Below are positions 59,482 through 64,000 of a stretch of 64,000 nt of DNA, piece after piece (position 1 is the first letter of the stretch; the number at the start of each line of letters is the position of its first letter). The notes below the pieces were generated by a model. The model was not told the DNA's origin and searched no databases. It saw only the letters and a program-made list of their open reading frames with translations. This DNA comes from Hymenobacter rigui (GTDB lineage Bacteria > Bacteroidota > Bacteroidia > Cytophagales > Hymenobacteraceae). Made by a program: the position numbers and the translations under genes. The stretch spans positions 1 to 64,000 of the forward strand of contig NZ_RWIT01000011.1 of assembly GCF_003944715.1 (NCBI RefSeq). Direction: 5' to 3'.

Positions 59482-59581
59482 GGCCGACGCGCGTTGGCAG
59501 GCTAATTGCCACAGAACAGGAAATCAGGCGCGCTATCAATTAGCAGCGTTACTTTGTGTTCTTCTACCAACCCTGTTGCGC

Positions 59582-60109
59582 GTGAAGCTGAATCGATTCC
59601 TGTTTCTATTTCTGTTTCTGACGTTCTCCACCCTCGTGTCAACCGAAGCCAACCCCTACGCGGTACACCACCTGCGCCGCCAGTATCAGCAGGCCGCCAC
59701 CAGCAAAGAAGCCGGCGAGAAATTCCACAAGCTCATGGCCGCCTACGATAAGCAGGACGCCGTGGTGCTGGCCTACAAAGCCGCCGCCGAAGCCATCCGG
59801 GCCCGCGACGCCTCCATGTTCAACAAGCTCACGTACGTGCAGCAGGCCAGCAAGCTGTTTGACCAGGCCGTGAAGCTGGACGATGACAACGCCGAAATCC
59901 GGTTCCTGCGCCTGAGCGTGGAAAGCAACCTGCCCAGCTTCCTGGGCCTGAGCCAGCACGTGGAGGATGACCGGCAGTTTCTGGTGAGCACCTTGCTGAA
60001 ACACCCCCAATCTGGCCTCGACGCCGAGTCGTTCGGGCTGGTGCGCGACTTCATGGTACAGCGTGGCCACGTATCGGAAGCGGAGGCGCAGAAACTGGCG
60101 CAGCTCTAG
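59582..60109 (+). CDS. Secreted TPR-like helical protein of the carotenoid locus
   Basis: A 175-residue protein. GTG at 59582 gives a signal peptide (MKLNRFLFLFLFLTFSTLVSTEA); the frame extends further upstream within crtB's shadow. The mature part is helical (YAVHHLRRQYQQAATSKEAGEKFHKLMAAYDKQDAVVLAYKAAAEAI; LFDQAVKLDDDNAEIRFLRLSVESNLPSFLGLS) and resembles degenerate TPRs. Homologues follow crtB in some Bacteroidota. Its function is unknown, perhaps envelope-related. It is followed by a strong terminator. Confidence 0.7.
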   Translation: MKLNRFLFLFLFLTFSTLVSTEANPYAVHHLRRQYQQAATSKEAGEKFHKLMAAYDKQDAVVLAYKAAAEAIRARDASMFNKLTYVQQASKLFDQAVKLDDDNAEIRFLRLSVESNLPSFLGLSQHVEDDRQFLVSTLLKHPQSGLDAESFGLVRDFMVQRGHVSEAEAQKLAQL

Positions 60110-60133
60110 GCAGCCTCTTGCCCTGTACACACG

Positions 60134-60173
60134 CGAAGGCCCTGCATTCCACCCGAGAATTGCAGGGCCTTCG
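60134..60173 (+). terminator. Strong hairpin terminator
   Basis: CGAAGGCCCTGCA (60134-60146) pairs exactly with TGCAGGGCCTTCG (60161-60173), ending the crtI-crtB transcript 25 bases after the TPR-like gene. Confidence 0.85.
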
Positions 60174-60260
60174 TATATAATTAAGTGGCTTTTCTGCGTT
60201 CTAGCAGTGTTTCGGCCGGGTACATGGGTCCTGGCCGGCTTGTTGCCTACTCTGTTGTCT

Positions 60261-61457
60261 ATGAAAAAACTGTTGCTCCTGCCCGTTGCCATTGCTGTTT
60301 CCAGTGCTGCGTATGCCCAGCAAACCGTGCTGAAAGGCCGGGTATTGGATGAGCAGAACCGGCCGGTGCCCTTCGCCAACGTGGGTCCGCCGGGTGCTGA
60401 GCCGGGCACCGCCACCAACGAGGCCGGGGAATTCAGTTTGCGCGTGAGCAAGCTGCCCCAGAAGCTGGCCGTGGTAAGTTTGGGCTACACTACCGCCGTG
60501 CTGGAAGTTACCTCGGCTGCCCCGGTAACTGTAACGCTGAAGGCCAGTGCCGTGGCGCTGCCCGAGGTGAAAGTGCGCAACCCTGATCAGCTGGCGGCCG
60601 CGCTGGTGAAGCGGGCTTACGCCAAGCTGGTCCGGCACCAGAAGGAAGAGGAGTTCGGCAAAGCCTTCTACCGGCAGAAACAGGCCCACAATGGCCGCTA
60701 CACTGAATTTGTGGATGCGTTTTACGATGTGCGCTTCACCGGGCAGGGCATCAGCGGGTGGCAGCTGGAGCAGGCCCGATATGGCTCGGCCCAGGAAGAT
60801 ACGGGAGTGGAAATGACCAATTTTTCAGCCGCCTTGCGCCTGATTCCGGTGTTCGACCCCAGGCCCAGCCGCCGGACCCTGGCCGTGCCCCTGAGCCCGG
60901 GTAGTGACCGGATTTTTACGTTTCAGCTGCGCGAAATCCTGGAAAGCCAGGGGCAGGAAACGGCCGTCATCGACTTCAGCCGCCGGCCGGGCGTGGATAT
61001 CTTCGTACCCGAAGGTACCCTGTACATCGACCGGCAAACGGCCGCGCTGCGTCGCATTGAGGCCACGGTACCCATCGACCATCTGATGACGCTGCAGCTG
61101 CGCCAGGGCACCACTCTCGACGCCCAGACCATGCGCATGACCACCGATTTTGCCCCCCACCGCGACTCCCTGAGCCGGGTGCAGGCCATTCGGGCTGAGC
61201 AGCAGATTGTGCTGCGCTACCAGAACCGGCCCGATACTACCACCCTCAATGGTAACCTGTTTTTTTACCGCTACACCGCCCGGCCTGCGGGCAAGGGCTA
61301 CAAGACTACCGGTGCCAGCTACAACGACCTGAAACAGGCCCGGAAAAAGCCTTACGACGCTGGATTCTGGCATAATCGGGAAATTTTGCGGGCCTCGCCG
61401 GCTGAAGAGCGGGTAATACGGGACCTAGAACAGCGGAAGGCCTTTGGGGCATTTTAA
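60261..61457 (+). CDS. Secreted carboxypeptidase-like regulatory-domain protein
   Basis: A 398-residue protein. The signal peptide (MKKLLLLPVAIAVSSAAYAQ) sets ATG at 60261. The CarboxypepD_reg-like domain reads TVLKGRVLDEQNRPVPFANVGPPGAEPGTATNEAGEFSLRVSKLPQKLAVVSLGYTTAVLEV. About 300 beta-rich residues follow, with no TonB-dependent barrel. It resembles the protein at 29763-31037 in domain order. It is probably an envelope-associated protein of unknown role, inserted between the crtIB and ispH-crtW units. Confidence 0.8.
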   Translation: MKKLLLLPVAIAVSSAAYAQQTVLKGRVLDEQNRPVPFANVGPPGAEPGTATNEAGEFSLRVSKLPQKLAVVSLGYTTAVLEVTSAAPVTVTLKASAVALPEVKVRNPDQLAAALVKRAYAKLVRHQKEEEFGKAFYRQKQAHNGRYTEFVDAFYDVRFTGQGISGWQLEQARYGSAQEDTGVEMTNFSAALRLIPVFDPRPSRRTLAVPLSPGSDRIFTFQLREILESQGQETAVIDFSRRPGVDIFVPEGTLYIDRQTAALRRIEATVPIDHLMTLQLRQGTTLDAQTMRMTTDFAPHRDSLSRVQAIRAEQQIVLRYQNRPDTTTLNGNLFFYRYTARPAGKGYKTTGASYNDLKQARKKPYDAGFWHNREILRASPAEERVIRDLEQRKAFGAF

Positions 61458-61558
61458 CAGCGGAAGGTGAAAACTACTGTGGGGTTTCGCGGTTTGTGTT
61501 CTATCTTCCTCCCGATGAGCGCAACCTTCTGTGGTCCTCCGCAGTTAGTCCGTTAGCT

Positions 61559-62407
61559 ATGCCGCACCACCTGAGCGTCCGTATCGACACTAATTCCGGC
61601 TTTTGCTTCGGCGTAATCTATGCTATTCAGATGGCCGAAGACCTGCTGGACGAGCAGGGTTACCTGTATTGCCTTGGCGACATTGTGCATAATGATGAAG
61701 AAGTAGAACGGCTGGAACGCCGGGGCTTGCGCATCATCGACTATGAGCAGCTGCACCAGCTGCGCGGAGAAGCCGTGCTGATTCGGGCGCACGGGGAGCC
61801 GCCCAGCACCTACCAAACGGCCCTGCAGAACAACCTCACGCTCATTGATGCTTCCTGTCCGGTAGTGCTCAAGCTGCAGAACCGCATTAAAAGCAGCTTC
61901 GACCGGAAAGAGAAAATCTTTATCTACGGTAAGCATGGCCACGCCGAAGTGCGCGGGCTGCTGGGGCAGACAAGTGGCCAGGCAGTTGTGTTCGAAAACC
62001 TGGACGAGCTGCTGCGTCACGAGCTGCCGCAGAACATTACGCTCTATAGCCAGACCACCAAAAGCACCGACTCCTTCTATAGCATCAAGGAAAAGCTGGA
62101 AGCGCGCGGCTACCAGGTGAATACCAACGATACCATCTGTCGGCAGGTAAGTAACCGGGATAAGGACTTGCGTCGGTTTGCTGCCCAGTTCGACCAGGTA
62201 GTATTTGTGTCGGGCACCAAAAGCTCCAACGGTAAGGTACTATACCAGGTGTGCAAGGATACCAACCCGGCCACGCACTTCATCTCCAAGGCCGAAGAGC
62301 TATGCCCAACCTGGTTTCAGCCGGGCCAGTCGGTGGGTATCTGCGGGGCCACCAGTACACCCATGTGGCAGATGGAGCAGGTGCGGGATACGTTGCTGGC
62401 TTTTTAA
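61559..62407 (+). CDS. ispH: 4-hydroxy-3-methylbut-2-enyl diphosphate reductase
   Basis: A 282-residue [4Fe-4S] enzyme of the MEP pathway, making IPP and DMAPP. The three cluster cysteines are visible (SGFCFGVIYA, DASCPVVLK, NDTICRQVSNR). The conserved IRAHGEPPS holds the substrate-binding His, and YGKHGHAEVRGL and SQTTKSTDS are also typical. ATG at 61559 gives the standard start. Its location between crtIB and crtW suggests co-regulation of precursor supply with carotenoid formation; it overlaps nothing and is 18 bases upstream of crtW. Confidence 0.95.
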   Translation: MPHHLSVRIDTNSGFCFGVIYAIQMAEDLLDEQGYLYCLGDIVHNDEEVERLERRGLRIIDYEQLHQLRGEAVLIRAHGEPPSTYQTALQNNLTLIDASCPVVLKLQNRIKSSFDRKEKIFIYGKHGHAEVRGLLGQTSGQAVVFENLDELLRHELPQNITLYSQTTKSTDSFYSIKEKLEARGYQVNTNDTICRQVSNRDKDLRRFAAQFDQVVFVSGTKSSNGKVLYQVCKDTNPATHFISKAEELCPTWFQPGQSVGICGATSTPMWQMEQVRDTLLAF

Positions 62408-62425
62408 GTTGATTTTCTGACGCGC

Positions 62426-63178
62426 ATGCCTGCCCTGCCCACGTATGCTACCCCTGTGGCCGAGCCGGCCATACGGGTGCCACCGGCTCCGCTGGGCTAC
62501 CGGGGGATTGGCGTTGCCGGGCTCATTATAGGTAGCTGGGCGGCGCTGCTGACGTACCTGTTGGCTTGGTATCAACCCGACTGGCGCACGCCCTGGCCGT
62601 ATCTGCTAGTCCTGCTGCAGACCCACCTCTACACCGGCCTGTTTATTACGGCTCATGATGCTATGCACGGCGTGGTCAGTCGCCGTAAACCGTTGAACGA
62701 TGCCATTGGCACGCTGGCGGCCGGGTTGTTTGCCTATAACTGGTTTCCCCGGATGCTGCCCAAGCACCATGCCCACCACCGCCACGTAGCCACTGAGCAC
62801 GACCCCGACTTTCACGACGGACAGCATCCCAGCTTTCTGCGGTGGTTTGTCCGCTTCGCCTGGAACTACGTAACCGTGGCACAGGTACTGCTGATGGCCG
62901 TGACGTACAACGTGCTCAAGTATTTCTTCCCGATGGCTAACGTAGTAGCTTTCTGGATGCTGCCGGCCGTTCTGGCTACGCTGCAGCTGTTTTACTTCGG
63001 TACTTACCTGCCGCATCGTGGGGAGCACGCCCCTGAAAACCCGCACAAGTCGCGCAGCCAGCTTCGGCACCACATCTGGGCCTTTTTCAGCTGTTATTTC
63101 TTCGGCTACCACTATGAGCACCACGACCAGCCTTACCTGCCGTGGTGGCGTCTATGGCGCACCAAAGAGGTGAAATAA
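62426..63178 (+). CDS. crtW: Beta-carotene ketolase (CrtW-type, fatty acid desaturase superfamily)
   Basis: A 250-residue membrane di-iron enzyme adding 4-keto groups to beta-ionone rings. His boxes are complete: ITAHDAMHGVV, PKHHAHHRHVATEHDPDFHDG, PHRGEH and FFGYHYEHHDQPYLPWW. Four or more membrane helices are present. The second His box and the C-terminal HYEHHDQPYLPWW are characteristic of CrtW. With CrtZ in the same region it would give astaxanthin-type pigments if a lycopene cyclase exists elsewhere. It starts 18 bases after ispH, so they form an operon. Confidence 0.9.
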   Translation: MPALPTYATPVAEPAIRVPPAPLGYRGIGVAGLIIGSWAALLTYLLAWYQPDWRTPWPYLLVLLQTHLYTGLFITAHDAMHGVVSRRKPLNDAIGTLAAGLFAYNWFPRMLPKHHAHHRHVATEHDPDFHDGQHPSFLRWFVRFAWNYVTVAQVLLMAVTYNVLKYFFPMANVVAFWMLPAVLATLQLFYFGTYLPHRGEHAPENPHKSRSQLRHHIWAFFSCYFFGYHYEHHDQPYLPWWRLWRTKEVK

Positions 63179-63300
63179 TGCTAAGCGTCTGGGGGAAAGA
63201 AACAGCAGTTCAGTGCTATTCAGTTGGCATAGACTTTTGTTTATTTGGGATAAAGTGGTAACATACTCATCTGTTATCCTGTCACCTGCTCATTTCCAGT

Positions 63301-64000
63301 ATGCAACACATAGTGCCACGGGTGCTGGGGGGATGGTGCATACTGCTGGGTAGCCTGCTACTCGGGGCTCGGGCCGGCGTGGCTGGCGTTGCTCCCTTTA
63401 CGCATGAGCTTTCGGTGCCGGAAGCCCGGTCTATACTGGCGAAAGTGCGGGCGCGGTTGCCCGCCGCCAAACGGCAGCACGATACGCTACAGCTCCGGCA
63501 GTTGCATTGGGTAGCGGGGCAGGCCTACTATACGCTGGGCCAGGCGGAACGGGCGCTTCGGCAGTACCGGCAGGCCCGGCGGCTAAGCAGACCCAGCACC
63601 GAAGCCGCTGCCTGGTCGGGCTGGCTGATCGGGCGGACTTTACTCAGCCAGGGCGACACAGGAAAGGCCCGACAAACGTATGGACAAGCCCTGACCACCT
63701 TCCGGAAGCTGCGCCACCTCCCCGGCCAGGGGCAGGTGCTGGAGCAGTTAGGCGAGTTATACGGCCGCACCAGCCACTGGCCACTGGCCCAGAAAAGCTA
63801 CGAGCAGGCTCTGGCCGCCTGGCAGTTGGCCCACGATGAAACCCGCACCGCGCATGTACTGAACCTATTGGGAACTGCCCATCGGGAGCAACAGCACTAC
63901 AGCCGGGCATTATATTACCTGCAGCAGAGCCTCAATTGGGCCCGCCGCCAGCAGGATAGTGCCCAGACCAGCGAGGCACTCAACGGTATTGGGCGGGTGC
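63301..64000 (+). CDS. TPR-repeat protein, N-terminal part (runs off window)
   Basis: The frame is open from ATG 63301 to the window end, giving 233 residues. A signal peptide (VLGGWCILLGSLLLGARAGVAG) precedes tandem TPRs: YYTLGQAERALRQYRQAR, LLSQGDTGKARQTYGQALTTFRK, LYGRTSHWPLAQKSYEQALAAWQ, AHREQQHYSRALYYLQQSLNWAR. The layout resembles the N-terminus of the TPR histidine kinase at 21648-23486, so it may be another periplasmic-TPR sensor. The kinase part, if any, lies outside the window. Confidence 0.75.
   Translation, partial: MQHIVPRVLGGWCILLGSLLLGARAGVAGVAPFTHELSVPEARSILAKVRARLPAAKRQHDTLQLRQLHWVAGQAYYTLGQAERALRQYRQARRLSRPSTEAAAWSGWLIGRTLLSQGDTGKARQTYGQALTTFRKLRHLPGQGQVLEQLGELYGRTSHWPLAQKSYEQALAAWQLAHDETRTAHVLNLLGTAHREQQHYSRALYYLQQSLNWARRQQDSAQTSEALNGIGRV

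Overview
The window looks like chromosome of a pigmented, aerobic member of the Bacteroidota close to Hymenobacter. This rests on protein style and on features typical of that group: a hybrid two-component regulator, Bacteroidota-type -7 boxes (TAnnTTTG), carboxypeptidase-like regulatory domains, a xanthophyll gene set, GC-rich coding DNA and few strong Shine-Dalgarno sites. No rRNA is present; there is one tRNA-Leu(CAA).

Layout. 1-3.1 kb: an IS630-type transposase end, a VOC protein, a secreted GH2-like glycosidase and a 5'-truncated sodium/sugar symporter remnant. 3.1-12.7 kb (minus strand): a nine-gene sugar-oxidation operon with a DUF1080 protein, three AP-endonuclease-2-type isomerases, an MFS nucleoside/sugar permease, a c-type cytochrome, a Gfo/Idh/MocA oxidoreductase, and a gluconate-2-DH-subunit-3/GMC flavoprotein pair. 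A hybrid sensor with a periplasmic sugar-binding domain and AraC output (12.9-15.8 kb) lies just upstream and is the likely regulator. The set fits a route in which a glycoside is oxidised at C3, cleaved by the DUF1080 protein and processed by the isomerase-fold proteins, with electrons passed to cytochrome c.

15.9-32.4 kb: SbcD without SbcC, a rhodanese/MBL sulfur enzyme, an APC permease, a TPR histidine kinase with NarL-type regulator, a lectin/propeller/OmpA protein, several small or unknown proteins, and an M28 peptidase operon preceded by a twin palindrome. 32.5-38.6 kb (minus strand): a compact polyamine-linked operon of SpeD, DUF4178, a small membrane protein, DUF350, a membrane-anchored spermidine synthase homologue and a Tat-exported FAD oxidoreductase. 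38.7-50.4 kb: mostly housekeeping (aspartase, HscB, SAM hydroxide adenosyltransferase, PhoH, ComEC) plus an alpha/beta hydrolase whose nucleophile serine is replaced by glycine.

51.5-63.2 kb: carotenoid region with crtZ, a CarH-like B12 photoreceptor repressor, an ECF sigma factor, crtI, crtB, ispH and crtW. An adenylate-forming ligase/nitroreductase pair is embedded on the opposite strand. No lycopene cyclase is visible.

The strongest unexplained pattern is a set of intercistronic inverted repeats. One class is long, nearly perfect palindromes built on a GTCATGC...GAAGCATCT core. The other has arms made of tandem ~7-nt units whose sequence is specific to each locus. They fill six of the eight gaps in the sugar operon, occur twice in the polyamine operon (one copy carries a four-helix-bundle gene between its arms) and once between crtI and crtB. 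The arms repeatedly abut or supply the neighbouring stop codon.
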